Origin: Lysobacterales bacterium 15-68-25
GTDB taxonomy: Bacteria > Pseudomonadota > Gammaproteobacteria > Xanthomonadales > Rhodanobacteraceae
Length of the DNA stretch: 64,000 nt
NCBI GenBank assembly: GCA_002279065.1
Contig: NCKB01000006.1
Coordinates: 246,343 to 310,342 of the forward strand
Direction of reading: 5' to 3'
Part shown: in pieces, positions 25,918-37,232 of the stretch
How positions within the stretch are numbered: position 1 is the first letter of the stretch
Layout: each line of letters opens with the position of its first letter
Position numbers and translations under genes: made by a program
Notes under the pieces: generated by a model
Told to the model about the DNA's origin: nothing
Databases searched by the model: none
Seen by the model: only the letters and a program-made list of their open reading frames with translations

Positions 25918-25931
25918 TTGATCAGGATCAG
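25918..25931 (-). promoter_or_regulatory. FNR/Anr-type box upstream of hemN-fnr
   Basis: Plus strand TTGAT-CAGG-ATCAG, with one canonical half-site. Its centre is 42.5 bases from the hemN ATG, giving a predicted leader of 0-1 base. Confidence 0.75.
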
Positions 25932-26026
25932 TCCGCGCGCGTGTCGCCTCTTCTGGCGACTCCCGGGTGCGTCCCGTGGCGGCGCAAGAAGTCGCGACAG
26001 GCCGCCCGCCGGCCCCGGACGCAGAC

Positions 26027-26054
26027 AAAAAAACACCGGGCGCGGAGCCCGGTG
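26027..26054 (-). terminator. Intrinsic terminator after the ChrR-like gene
   Basis: On the minus strand an eight-base stem CACCGGGC / GCCCGGTG with a five-base loop is followed by seven Ts. It ends the sigma/anti-sigma operon 24 bases after its last stop. Confidence 0.85.
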
Positions 26055-26078
26055 GCTGGAAGGAACCGGAGCCGCGCC

Positions 26079-26756
26079 TTACAGGCGGACCAGCGGCTGC
26101 AGCTTGCGTGCGAACCAGCCGGGGAACCGCAACGGTGCGTCCAGCGCGGCGACACAGATGCACGGCACGCCCGGCGAGGTGATCGGCTGGTGTTCGGTCT
26201 CGCCATCCAGGTCGGCCATGTCGCCCGGCCCGAAATGGCCGAGCGCGTCGTCGTACGCGCCCTTCAGGATCTGGGTCAGCTCGGCACCGCCATGGCTGTG
26301 CACCGGCATGCTCTTGCCGGGCGCGATCTTCAGCATGATCAGATTGTCCCCGGTCGGCCGGGAGGACCGGATCATGTGCACGCCCGGCGCGGTCCAGCGC
26401 CAGCGCAGGGCTCGCCAGGAGGAGCCGAAATACGGGCGCAGCGACCGTGGCAGCAGATCGGTATCGCCGGTCCTGGCGATCGCGTCGTCCTTGCCGCCGA
26501 GCACCGGCTTGACCTGGGGCGTCGCGTCGAGACGAGCGAGCATTTCGGCGCGCAGCTGGGGAAAGCGGTCACCTGCATCGGTCGGCTGGCGCTGGCTGAG
26601 CAGGACGCCGCCGATGCGCTCGGCGCCGGCCAGCTGGCTGCGGCAGTGGCTGCAGACCTCCAGATGCGTGGCTGCCACCGCGCGCATGCCGTCGGAAAGC
26701 GCGCCTGCGGCGTAGCTGACCAGAGTGGCTTCATCCGGGTGATGGCGGGGGGTCAC
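26079..26756 (-). CDS. ChrR-type zinc anti-sigma factor with cupin domain
   Basis: Anti-sigma factor that holds its ECF sigma inactive until oxidative (singlet-oxygen-type) stress. The N-terminal zinc domain shows HPDEATLVSYAAGAL and HLEVCSHCR, giving the H-x..-H-x3-C-x2-C ligand set; the C-terminal half is a ChrR-like cupin with PVHSHGGAELTQIL and DLDGETEHQP. 225 residues. Its GTG start overlaps the sigma-gene stop (GTGA). The stress signal is known for Rhodobacter ChrR and is only inferred here. Confidence 0.88.
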   Translation of the reverse strand: MTPRHHPDEATLVSYAAGALSDGMRAVAATHLEVCSHCRSQLAGAERIGGVLLSQRQPTDAGDRFPQLRAEMLARLDATPQVKPVLGGKDDAIARTGDTDLLPRSLRPYFGSSWRALRWRWTAPGVHMIRSSRPTGDNLIMLKIAPGKSMPVHSHGGAELTQILKGAYDDALGHFGPGDMADLDGETEHQPITSPGVPCICVAALDAPLRFPGWFARKLQPLVRL

Positions 26757-27328
26757 GCTGCACCTCCGCAGACTTCCACCTGCAGCTTGAGGAAGGCCCG
26801 GCGCAGGCCGGATTTCACCGTGCCCAGGGGCATGCCGAGCTCCGCCGCGATCTCGCTGTGCGATTTGGCTTCGAAATAGGACATGCGGATCAGGCGCGCC
26901 TGGGTGGCTGGCAAGCGCTCAATGCGGCGTACCAGATCCACGTGGTCGGCATAGCTTTCCGAGCGGGAAAAAGGTTCGTCGGCCGCTTCTTCCGCCGGCT
27001 CGGCACCCTCCGGCAAGGACACCCAGTACCGCTCCTGGCGGACCCGGTCGATGTGCAGGTTGCGGGCGATGCGGAACAGCCAGGTGGCTAGGCTGCCGCG
27101 ACTGGCGTCGAACATGCCGGCCCGCTGCCAGAGTCGCAGCAGGGCCTCCTGGGCCAGTTCCTCGGCCACGGCCTCGGGCGAACCCTGTCCGCGCAGGTAC
27201 AGGCGGACGCGGGGGAAAAAGTGGTCGTAGATGCGCATGAAACTGTCACGGTCGCCACGGCTGGAGACCGCCGCCATCTCGGCAGCCCAGTCCTCGGCGG
27301 TCTTCGGTTGCGGGTCGTTGGTCGACAT
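26753..27328 (-). CDS. ECF RNA polymerase sigma factor, RpoE/ChrR-linked type
   Basis: Alternative sigma factor controlled by the adjacent ChrR-like protein. Region 2 is in RIYDHFFPRVRLYLRGQG and TWLFRIARNLHIDRVRQE; region 4 helix-turn-helix is in SHSEIAAELGMPLGTVKSGLRRAF. About 191 residues from the ATG at 27328. A second in-frame ATG at 27388 would add 20 residues, so the start is uncertain. Many sigmas of this group control their own operon; I could not identify a convincing cognate promoter by eye. Confidence 0.88.
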   Translation of the reverse strand: MSTNDPQPKTAEDWAAEMAAVSSRGDRDSFMRIYDHFFPRVRLYLRGQGSPEAVAEELAQEALLRLWQRAGMFDASRGSLATWLFRIARNLHIDRVRQERYWVSLPEGAEPAEEAADEPFSRSESYADHVDLVRRIERLPATQARLIRMSYFEAKSHSEIAAELGMPLGTVKSGLRRAFLKLQVEVCGGAA

Positions 27329-27535
27329 GGCTCTCGCCGTTTCGAAGGGCGACAGGCTCCAGCGGCTGCGGGTGGTGTCGGGGGTCATGATCGAACGGCG
27401 GGTGGGTTGGTCCGTTCGGTTTACGCACAGTGCCCGGTTTCGGATGCGATGGCCAGCGCAGTGCGCGCGTCCGCGGCGCGGCCACCGGGGCGGTGGCGCG
27501 GCGGGGGCGGGAGGCCGGCCCCCGCCGGGCGGGTC

Positions 27536-27611
<76 letters not shown>

Positions 27612-27633
27612 GCGGGCTGCGCAGTGTAGCGGC

Positions 27634-28578
27634 TCAGGTGGCCGCGGTGCTCGCTGCGGCGGCCCGGCGCTGGCGCCGCTGGTGGCGCAGGGCGTCGGTG
27701 CTGAGCACGGCGAGCGCGGTCCAGATGAGGATGAAACCGGCCCAGCGCGACGGGGACATCGCCTCGTGGTTGACCCCGACGGCGATGGCGAACTGCAGCG
27801 ACGGCGCCAGGTACTGCAGCATGCCGAGCAGGCTCAGCGGCAGCCGCCGTGCCGCCGCGGCGAAGAACGTCAGCGGGGTGGCGGTGACGATGCCGGTGGA
27901 GGCCAGCAGCAGCGCGCTGCGCCAGCCGTCGGCGAGGAAATGCGAGTCGCCGTGGGCGTGCAGCCAGCGCAGCGCCAGCAGGGCGAACGGCGCCAGCAAA
28001 AGGGTTTCGATGGCCAGGCTGGTGACCGCGCCGGTACGGCGCCCGGCAAAGCTCTTCATCAGGCCATACACCCCGAAGCTGCCGGCCAGCGCGAGCGCCA
28101 GCCACGGCAGGTGGCCGTAGCCCACCGCGATGATGGTGACCGCGCCGGCGGCGATCGCCATCGCCAGCCACTGCGCCGGCCGCAGCCGCTCGCGCAGGAT
28201 GAACACCCCCAGCAGCACGGTGAGCAGCGGGTTGATGAAGTAGCCCAGCGAGGCCTGCAGCACTTCGCGCTGGTTGGCCGCATACACGTAGACCAGCCAG
28301 TTCACCGCGATCAGTGCCGCGGCGGCGCCGAGGAAGGCCATCTGCCGGCCGTGGCGCAGGGTCTCGCGCAGCTCGCCGAGCGAGCGCCGGGCGGCCAGGA
28401 TGCCCAGGCAGATCACCGCCGTCCACAGCGCCCGGTGGGCCACCACCTCCAGCGCGGAGGCGAATTCCAGCTCGATCAGGTACAGCGGCAGCACGCCCCA
28501 GATGCCGTAGCAGGCGATGCCGAACAGCAGGCCGCTGCGCAGGGACGGGTGGGCGTGGGAGGGGGACGGGGCGTTCAC
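27634..28578 (-). CDS. rarD: EamA/RarD-family transporter
   Basis: Ten-helix inner-membrane permease of the RarD branch of the drug/metabolite transporters. It starts SGLLFGIACYGIWGVLPLY, with family segments VVAHRALWT, NWLVYVYAANQREVLQASLGYFINPL and LQYLAPSLQF. 314 residues from a GTG at 28578; no in-frame ATG is available near the expected start. Substrate unknown. The Ala/Arg-rich tail ends 23 bases before the tRNA-Ile gene. Confidence 0.85.
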   Translation of the reverse strand: MNAPSPSHAHPSLRSGLLFGIACYGIWGVLPLYLIELEFASALEVVAHRALWTAVICLGILAARRSLGELRETLRHGRQMAFLGAAAALIAVNWLVYVYAANQREVLQASLGYFINPLLTVLLGVFILRERLRPAQWLAMAIAAGAVTIIAVGYGHLPWLALALAGSFGVYGLMKSFAGRRTGAVTSLAIETLLLAPFALLALRWLHAHGDSHFLADGWRSALLLASTGIVTATPLTFFAAAARRLPLSLLGMLQYLAPSLQFAIAVGVNHEAMSPSRWAGFILIWTALAVLSTDALRHQRRQRRAAAASTAAT

Positions 28579-28604
28579 GGCATCCGGGGTGTCGGGGGCG
28601 TCGG

Positions 28605-28636
28605 AAAAAGAAACGCCCGCGGCGAGCGGGCGTTTC
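28605..28636 (-). terminator. Intrinsic terminator after rpoD
   Basis: Minus strand: 11-base perfect stem GAAACGCCCGC / GCGGGCGTTTC, five-base loop, then TTTTT. It lies 23 bases after the rpoD stop. Confidence 0.88.
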
Positions 28637-28658
28637 CGATGGAGCGTCGTGCGACCGG

Positions 28659-30530
<1,872 letters not shown>

Positions 30531-30559
30531 ACCTACCGCCGCGGATGCAGGAACCGATC

Positions 30560-30588
30560 AGTATAGCGATGTGGCGCTTTTTTGACCA
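30560..30588 (-). promoter_or_regulatory. Putative sigma-70 promoter of rpoD
   Basis: Minus strand -35 TGGTCA (30583-30588), 17-base spacer, -10 TATACT (30560-30565). Predicted transcription start is near 30552, about 20 bases before the ATG. The region is unusually AT-rich for this genome. Confidence 0.6.
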
Positions 30589-30675
30589 GTTTTCAAGGAA
30601 GAAAGAGAGGGGGTGTGGGCAGCAAGAATCGCGCCAGACAAGGCGATCGCAAGGGTCCACGGGAGTTCGGGGGCA

Positions 30676-31113
30676 TCAGGTCTCCAGCCGGAAAGTGACC
30701 GGGCCGTCGTTGACCAGATGTACCTGCATATGGGCGCCGAAGCGGCCGGTTTCCACCCCCGGGTGCGCGGCGCGGGCCAGCTCGACCAGGCGGTCGAACC
30801 AGTGGCGGCCGTGATCGGGCGGCGCGGCCGTGGTGAAACTCGGGCGCATGCCCTTGCGGGTGTCGGCCGCCAGGGTGAACTGGCTGACCAGCAGCAGGCC
30901 GCCGCCGGTGTCGGCGAGCGACCGGTTCATCCGGCCGGCGTCGTCGGCGAACACGCGGTAGCCGAGCAACCGCTCGAGCATGCGTCGCGCTTGCGGTTCG
31001 CCGTCATGCGGCTGGACAGCCACGAGGGCCAGCAGGCCCGGGCCGATGGCGCCGACGGTCTCGTCGTCGACGGTCACGTGCGCGCCGGTGACGCGCTGGA
31101 TCAGTGCGATCAT
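30676..31113 (-). CDS. dtd: D-aminoacyl-tRNA deacylase
   Basis: Hydrolyses D-aminoacyl-tRNAs (and glycyl-tRNA-Ala) to recycle tRNA. The active-site signature SQFTLAAD and the cross-subunit Gly-Pro motif NDGPVTF are present. It begins [16 protein letters not shown], as in E. coli Dtd. 145 residues, usual. It reads toward rpoD and diverges from the LpxL-like gene. Confidence 0.95.
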   Translation of the reverse strand: MIALIQRVTGAHVTVDDETVGAIGPGLLALVAVQPHDGEPQARRMLERLLGYRVFADDAGRMNRSLADTGGGLLLVSQFTLAADTRKGMRPSFTTAAPPDHGRHWFDRLVELARAAHPGVETGRFGAHMQVHLVNDGPVTFRLET

Positions 31114-31199
31114 GCGGTGTTCCGGGATGGATCGCTCCAGCTTAGCGCGAGCGGGCTGGCGGCGGGAGCGGGGACAGGGCCTTCCACTACACTGGCCGG

Positions 31200-32105
31200 A
31201 TGCGTGCGGACATCTACCTGCTTTACCTCCTGCTGCGCCTGCTGGCGCTGTTGCCGTTGCGCGTGCTGCATGGCGCCGGGGCCCTGATCGGACGGCTGAT
31301 GCTGTGGCGCGGCGCGCGTGCGGCCGACGTCGTGGCGGTCAATCTCGCCGTCACCCGGCCGGGCCTGTCGGCGGAGGCCCGTCGCACGTTGCTGCGAGGT
31401 GCGATGGTCGAGGCCGGCAAGTCGGTCACCGAGATCATCAAGGTCTGGGGTAGCGGCGCGACGCGCGCGCTGGGCCTGGTCCGCGAGGTGCGCGGCGGCG
31501 AGCTGTTCGATGCCGCCCTGGCCTCGGGCAAGGGCGTGATCATCGCCGCCCCGCACCTGGGCTGCTGGGAGCTGTTGAACTACTGGCTGTGCAGCCGCAC
31601 GCCGATGGCGATCCTGTACCGGCCACCGAGGATCGCCGCGGTGGAGCAGCTGCTGCGCAAGGTGCGCGGCGCGCTTGCCCCGGAACAGGTCCGGGCCGAG
31701 GGCGCCGGGGTGCGCACGCTGTACAAGCGACTGGCCGCCGGCGGCACGGTCGGCATCCTGCCGGACCAGAAGCCGCGCGCCGGCGAGGGCCAGGTGGCGC
31801 CGTTCTTCGGGCGCGACGCGCTGACGATGGTGCTGCTGCCGCGGCTGGCCGCGCGCACCGGCGCCACCGTGCTGTTCGCGTTCGCCGAGCGGTTGCCGCG
31901 CGGACGTGGCTTCCGCATCCACCTGCTGCCGGCGCCAGCGGGGCTGGACGATGCCGACCTCGGCGTCGCCTGCACCGCGCTCAACCGCGGGGTGGAGGAC
32001 TGCGTGGAGCGCGCGTTCACCCAGTACCAGTGGCAGTACAAGCGCTACTCGGCCGACGGCTTGGTCAGCCCCTACGACGGTCCGGGCCGGGTCGCGGTGG
32101 ACTGA
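31200..32105 (+). CDS. LpxL/HtrB-family lipid A acyltransferase
   Basis: Inner-membrane acyltransferase that transfers a secondary acyl chain to lipid A or a related lipid. An N-terminal membrane anchor ([20 protein letters not shown]) precedes the H-x4-E catalytic motif in [10 protein letters not shown], then [20 protein letters not shown] and a terminal YQWQYKRY. 301 residues, usual. TACACT (31188-31193) sits six bases before the ATG and no ribosome site is visible, so the mRNA may be leaderless. The precise acyl chain and acceptor are unknown. Confidence 0.88.
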   Translation: MRADIYLLYLLLRLLALLPLRVLHGAGALIGRLMLWRGARAADVVAVNLAVTRPGLSAEARRTLLRGAMVEAGKSVTEIIKVWGSGATRALGLVREVRGGELFDAALASGKGVIIAAPHLGCWELLNYWLCSRTPMAILYRPPRIAAVEQLLRKVRGALAPEQVRAEGAGVRTLYKRLAAGGTVGILPDQKPRAGEGQVAPFFGRDALTMVLLPRLAARTGATVLFAFAERLPRGRGFRIHLLPAPAGLDDADLGVACTALNRGVEDCVERAFTQYQWQYKRYSADGLVSPYDGPGRVAVD

Positions 32106-32110
32106 GCGGT

Positions 32111-32437
32111 TCAGCCGGCCGGGCGCTCAAGCCGGCGCAGGAACACGGTCATCTCCTTCCTTGCCTGCTCGTCGCCGCGGGCCTCGGCGGCGGCGATCCC
32201 ACGCCGCCACGCCTCGGCGGCGGCGGCCGCATCGCCGGCCTGCTGGCAGGCCCTGCCTAGCAGCTTCCACGCCGCCGAATAGGCCGGATCGAAGCCGGTG
32301 GCCCGTTCGAACTCCGCCCGCGCCGCGTTGGCGTCGCCGGCGTCCAGCAGCGCGCTGCCGAGCGAGAACCGCAGCAACGCGCCGTCGCGCGGACCGCCGC
32401 ACTGGTCACGCAGGGCAGCGATGCGACCGGCGTTCAC
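32111..32437 (-). CDS. Small tetratricopeptide-repeat protein
   Basis: 108 residues with about two TPR units (LGSALLDAGDANAARAEF and AWKLLGRACQQAGDAAAAAEAW), a helix-pair scaffold for protein contacts. The start is GTG at 32437, overlapping the stop of the upstream GT39 gene as GTGA, so it is translationally coupled to it. No signal peptide. Partner unknown; a role with the glycosyltransferase is suggested only by coupling. Its stop lies six bases from the convergent acyltransferase stop. Confidence 0.7.
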   Translation of the reverse strand: MNAGRIAALRDQCGGPRDGALLRFSLGSALLDAGDANAARAEFERATGFDPAYSAAWKLLGRACQQAGDAAAAAEAWRRGIAAAEARGDEQARKEMTVFLRRLERPAG

Positions 32438-34176
32438 GGGCGTGGGACGGCCGGGTAGACCAGGGGCGGCACGGCCGGCTCGGGCGGCTGTCGCCCGGCC
32501 TGCATGTCGACCAGCGACGGTGCCGGCCAGATCACGATCCAGGAGGAGCGGAACGGCTGCACCAGCAGGGCGTAGCGACGATCTCCCTCGGTCAGCTTGC
32601 TGGGATGCGTCACGATCACACCGTCCGGATGGGCCTGTGCGAACGCGGCCACCTGGGCCGGCGTGTGCATCTCGGCGATCGGGTCGGTCAGTCGCGCGGC
32701 GAAGTGGAACTGCGCGTCGTACGAGCCGAAGTAGCCGATCGCCCGGTGCTGCGCCTGCACCGCGGCGAGCAACTGGTTGGACGGCGTCAGGTCGTACTTG
32801 TGCCAGGCGGTCAGGGTGAACAGCGTATTGAGGGCGAGCGTGCCGATCAGGCCCGCGGCCGCCAGTCGCCGCATCTCGCCGCGTCCGCGCAGCAGCAGCA
32901 GCGCGCCCAGCAGCAGGAACAGCGCCGAGAAATAGCGGCTGTAGCCCACCGCCTCGTCGAACCACTCGCCGTGCAGATGGTCGCCGGCGACCAGGTCCGG
33001 CAGCACGAACATGAACACCGCCAGCCCTGCCCCGCCGAGCGCCAGCGGCCAGGTGCCCAGCCAGGCGGTGGTGGCCAGTCGCGGATGGCGCTCGCGCAGC
33101 AGCGCCACCGCCCCGGCCAGCAGCAGGCAGGCGCCGCCGAGTTCCGGCAGCGGGTAGTACAGCTGCTTGCCGCTGACCAGCGAGAAGGTGACGAAGGCCG
33201 GCACCAGCCAGCTCAGCGCGAAGCGCACGCCGACCGGCAGCGGCCGGCGCAGCATCGCCAGCGCGGCGACCGCGCGCGGCCAGGCGCTGAGCGGGAACAT
33301 CAGCACCGGGATCGCCAGCAGGTACCACCACACCGGGCGGGCGTGGCTCTGCAGGTCGGTAGCCGGGGCCACGCCGTCGACCACCCGCGCCGCGGTCTGG
33401 GTGAAGAACAGCCGCTGGCGGTACGCCTCGCCGCCGCTGAAGCCGGCCGGGATCGCCCAGGCCAGCAGCATCGCCAGACCCAGCAGCACACCCAGCGCGC
33501 CGAAGCCGTACCAGCGCGCCCGATGCTGGCGCGCCCAGTCGTTCCAGAACGGCCCGAGCAGCCACGGGAACACCACGTGCAGCAGCATCACCGGCCCCTT
33601 GGTCAGCAGGCCGAAGCCGATGCACAGGCCGAACAGCCACCAGCGCGGCTCGGCGCGGCGGTCGGTCGGCAGCAGGCACAGCAGGGTGGCCAGCGCCCAG
33701 GTCGCCAGCAGCACGTCGTACATGATCTGCAGGCCGAACAGGAACGCGTAGCTCAGCGACAGCAGCATCCACGGCGTGGCCGAGGCCACCCACGGCCGGT
33801 CGGGAAACAGGCGCCGGGCGATCATCGACACCAGCACCAGCTGGGTGGCCCCGAACCCGACCTCCAGCACCCGCGGCCACACGTCGCTGACGCCGAACAC
33901 CGCCCAGCCGGCGTGGATCATCCAGAACAGCAGCGGCGCCTTCTCGCTGTAGGGTTGGCCGTTCATGTAGGGCACCAGCCAGTGGTGCCCGTGCCACATC
34001 TCCCAGGCCACCGCGAGGGTGCGGGTGGAGAACAGCGGCATCGGCCCGTGCGCGAAGATCGCCAGCAGCGCGGCCACCGTCCACAGCGGCAGCCAGGGCC
34101 ACAGGGCCCGCAGGTGTTCGGAACGGCGGTAGGCGTTGGACGTCACGGAGTGGCTCGGCGGGAGGATGGCCCGCAT
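32434..34176 (-). CDS. GT39/ArnT-like membrane glycosyltransferase
   Basis: Integral-membrane sugar transferase of the dolichyl-phosphate-mannose/ArnT superfamily, which uses polyprenyl-phosphate sugars on the periplasmic face. About 580 residues with 11-12 helices; the first periplasmic loop carries the family acidic/aromatic region (LVPYMNGQPYSEKAPLLFWM), and a conserved KGPVMLLH occurs later. The start is ATG at 34176; GTG at 34146 is possible. Sugar and acceptor cannot be read from sequence. Confidence 0.8.
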   Translation of the reverse strand: MRAILPPSHSVTSNAYRRSEHLRALWPWLPLWTVAALLAIFAHGPMPLFSTRTLAVAWEMWHGHHWLVPYMNGQPYSEKAPLLFWMIHAGWAVFGVSDVWPRVLEVGFGATQLVLVSMIARRLFPDRPWVASATPWMLLSLSYAFLFGLQIMYDVLLATWALATLLCLLPTDRRAEPRWWLFGLCIGFGLLTKGPVMLLHVVFPWLLGPFWNDWARQHRARWYGFGALGVLLGLAMLLAWAIPAGFSGGEAYRQRLFFTQTAARVVDGVAPATDLQSHARPVWWYLLAIPVLMFPLSAWPRAVAALAMLRRPLPVGVRFALSWLVPAFVTFSLVSGKQLYYPLPELGGACLLLAGAVALLRERHPRLATTAWLGTWPLALGGAGLAVFMFVLPDLVAGDHLHGEWFDEAVGYSRYFSALFLLLGALLLLRGRGEMRRLAAAGLIGTLALNTLFTLTAWHKYDLTPSNQLLAAVQAQHRAIGYFGSYDAQFHFAARLTDPIAEMHTPAQVAAFAQAHPDGVIVTHPSKLTEGDRRYALLVQPFRSSWIVIWPAPSLVDMQAGRQPPEPAVPPLVYPAVPRP

Positions 34177-34204
34177 TCTAGCCGCCGCGCCGCTGGCTGC
34201 CCGC

Positions 34205-35239
34205 TTAGCGGATGCGGGCCGGTCCCCAGTAGCCGATCCGCCGGCGCAGCTTGAACTTGCGCCACAGGTTCAGCGGCTTGGGTTTGCGGTTGCGGCCACC
34301 CTTGGCGATGAAGGCGTCGATGGCGTCGAGTACGCGCTCGCTGGAGCGGCCGTCGCGGTACGGGTGGATCGCGTCGGCGTAGTCGCGGATCGCCTGCATC
34401 AGCTCCGGCGGCCGCGCCAGCGCGCGCTCGATCGCCGGCTCGAAATCCTCGACCCGGTCGATGTCGATCAGCTGCGGTCCCGGCCGGCGGTTCCTGAAGG
34501 TGACCACCGGCTTGCCGGTGAGCAGGAATTCGTTGAGCGCGGACGAGGTGTCCGAGCACATCATGTCCACCTGCGGGAACAGGTCGAGAATGTTGTCGTC
34601 CTCGGCGAAGCGCAGGTGCTCGTTCTGAAGCGCCTTGTACTTGGCGCGGGTTTCCGGGTTCATCTTCGGGTGGAAGGTGACGATCCAGCGCCAGCGGCCG
34701 TCGCGCGACAACCGCCTGACCTCTTCGTACAGCGTCTCGGCGGCGCTCCACGAGGGCGAGAAGGTCGAGTGGTAGAGGATCACCGGCGGCGTGCGCACCG
34801 GCGGCAGCGGACCGGCGATCTCGCGCATGAACGGGTCGAGCTTGGGCCAGCCGGTCTCGGTCACGCTGAAGTGGCCGAGCTGGTCGGCCAGCGCCTGGAA
34901 CTGCGCGGTATCGCGCGGGCCGGTGGTGCAATACAGGTCGAAGAAGCCGCGGATGTAGATGTGGCGGGGCTTGCCGGCGTCGAATCCGTGGAACACCTCG
35001 ACCTTCACGCCCGGGAAGAAGTGCGGCAGGTGGTTGCCCGGGGTGAGCACGGCGATCGGCTTCCAGCGGCGCACTTCCTCGACGCTGAGCACGCGCTCGC
35101 CCTCGACCAGGTCTTCCGCGCCGGGCCCGTCGAAGAACCATGCCGTCTCGTCGCCGCGGGCGCGGATCGCCGTCTGCAGCGGGCGCAGGATCGCCAGCGC
35201 GTAGCGTTCGGAGCCGTAGAGGAGGTAGTGCTTGGGCAT
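34205..35239 (-). CDS. CDP-glycerol glycerophosphotransferase-like protein
   Basis: 344 residues resembling the TagB/TagF-type CDP-glycerol:polyol glycerophosphotransferase family. Family segments include FHGFDAGKPRHIYIRGFFD (N-terminal half) and the C-terminal VDMMCSDTSSALNEFLLTGKPVVTF, the part that binds the nucleotide. In Gram-negatives such proteins decorate LPS or capsule. Lys/Arg-rich C terminus (KFKLRRRIGYWG). It lies in the envelope glycan cluster; donor and acceptor are unknown. Confidence 0.75.
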   Translation of the reverse strand: MPKHYLLYGSERYALAILRPLQTAIRARGDETAWFFDGPGAEDLVEGERVLSVEEVRRWKPIAVLTPGNHLPHFFPGVKVEVFHGFDAGKPRHIYIRGFFDLYCTTGPRDTAQFQALADQLGHFSVTETGWPKLDPFMREIAGPLPPVRTPPVILYHSTFSPSWSAAETLYEEVRRLSRDGRWRWIVTFHPKMNPETRAKYKALQNEHLRFAEDDNILDLFPQVDMMCSDTSSALNEFLLTGKPVVTFRNRRPGPQLIDIDRVEDFEPAIERALARPPELMQAIRDYADAIHPYRDGRSSERVLDAIDAFIAKGGRNRKPKPLNLWRKFKLRRRIGYWGPARIR

Positions 35240-35310
35240 GGCGGGTCCGGCCGATGGATCAGGACGCGTAGCTTACGGCGTGGCGTCCGGCTTGCCGATC
35301 CGGGCGGACC

Positions 35311-36126
35311 TCAGCGGTCGATGCCGTGGCGTTTCAGCACCGCTTCGGCCTCGGCCACCGAGGCCGGGTTGTGGCGCATCTCGTAGTAGCGCATGCGCTT
35401 GTACAGCGCGTAGCTGGCCGCGGTCTGCGCGATCAGGAAGCCGCGCCAGCCGTCCAGCATGGCCAGCCGGAACACGTAGTCCTTGAGGAAGGCCAGCAGG
35501 TAGACGAACGGCGCCTGCCACATCCGCACCGGCTTGCCCTTCTCCAGCCAGTCGCGGCATTTCAGCTCGGCGTAGCGCAGCACCTTGAGTTGCTTGTGCG
35601 GCAGGGTCGGATTGTTGGCATGGTCGAACGGGGCGGCGAAGGTCGGCGCGCGGCCCTCGAAGCGCAGCGATTCGTGCACGCGCGCGTCGCTCCAGCGGGC
35701 GCGGTCGCGGTGGTAGAGCCGGGCCAGCTTCTCGCCCACGCTCGGCCGGTACCAGCGCATCGGCCGGCCCATGTAGATCGTGCGTCGGCGCAGCCAGGCG
35801 GCCGGCGCGTCGCTGGCCATCAGGGCGGGGAGCTCGCGTTCCATTTCCGCCACCAGCTCCGGCGAGAGCGACTCGTCGGCGTCCAGGGCGAGGATCCAGT
35901 CGTGTGCGCACTGGGTGGTGGCGAAATTGCGCTGCGGTCCGAAGCCGAGCCAGTCCTGGTGCACCACGCGGGCGCCGTGGACTCTTGCGATCGCCACCGT
36001 GTCGTCGTCGCTGCCGGAGTCCACCACCAGCTTTTCCGCGGCGAACGGGACCGAGTCCAGGCAGCGGGCGATGGTGTGGGCTTCGTTGTGGGTGATGACG
36101 ACCAGCGTCAGGGGCAGGGTGCGCAT
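35311..36126 (-). CDS. Glycosyltransferase family 2, WaaE/KdtX-like
   Basis: GT-A fold transferase like the LPS-core beta-1,4-glucosyltransferases. LVVITHNEAHTIARCLDS at the start, the nucleotide loop LVVDSGSDDDT, the DxD-type ALDADE, and the WaaE-like C-terminal half (LKCRDWLEKGKPVRMWQAPFVYLLAF). 271 residues. It is divergent from the UDP-glucuronate decarboxylase gene. The glucose specificity is inferred from family resemblance only. Confidence 0.82.
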   Translation of the reverse strand: MRTLPLTLVVITHNEAHTIARCLDSVPFAAEKLVVDSGSDDDTVAIARVHGARVVHQDWLGFGPQRNFATTQCAHDWILALDADESLSPELVAEMERELPALMASDAPAAWLRRRTIYMGRPMRWYRPSVGEKLARLYHRDRARWSDARVHESLRFEGRAPTFAAPFDHANNPTLPHKQLKVLRYAELKCRDWLEKGKPVRMWQAPFVYLLAFLKDYVFRLAMLDGWRGFLIAQTAASYALYKRMRYYEMRHNPASVAEAEAVLKRHGIDR

Positions 36127-36281
36127 GGCGGGATTCTACAGGGCACCGGACAGCGGGCCTGACTGAATCGCACATGTCCACCAAGTGTCCGCCGTCAACT
36201 TCATGACTTTGGACACATGACAGAATTTCAGGATCGACAGGGGTGCTTCGGCCACGGCAGGCCTCCAATCAAGGCGTTTCC

Positions 36282-37228
<947 letters not shown>

Positions 37229-37232
<4 letters not shown>

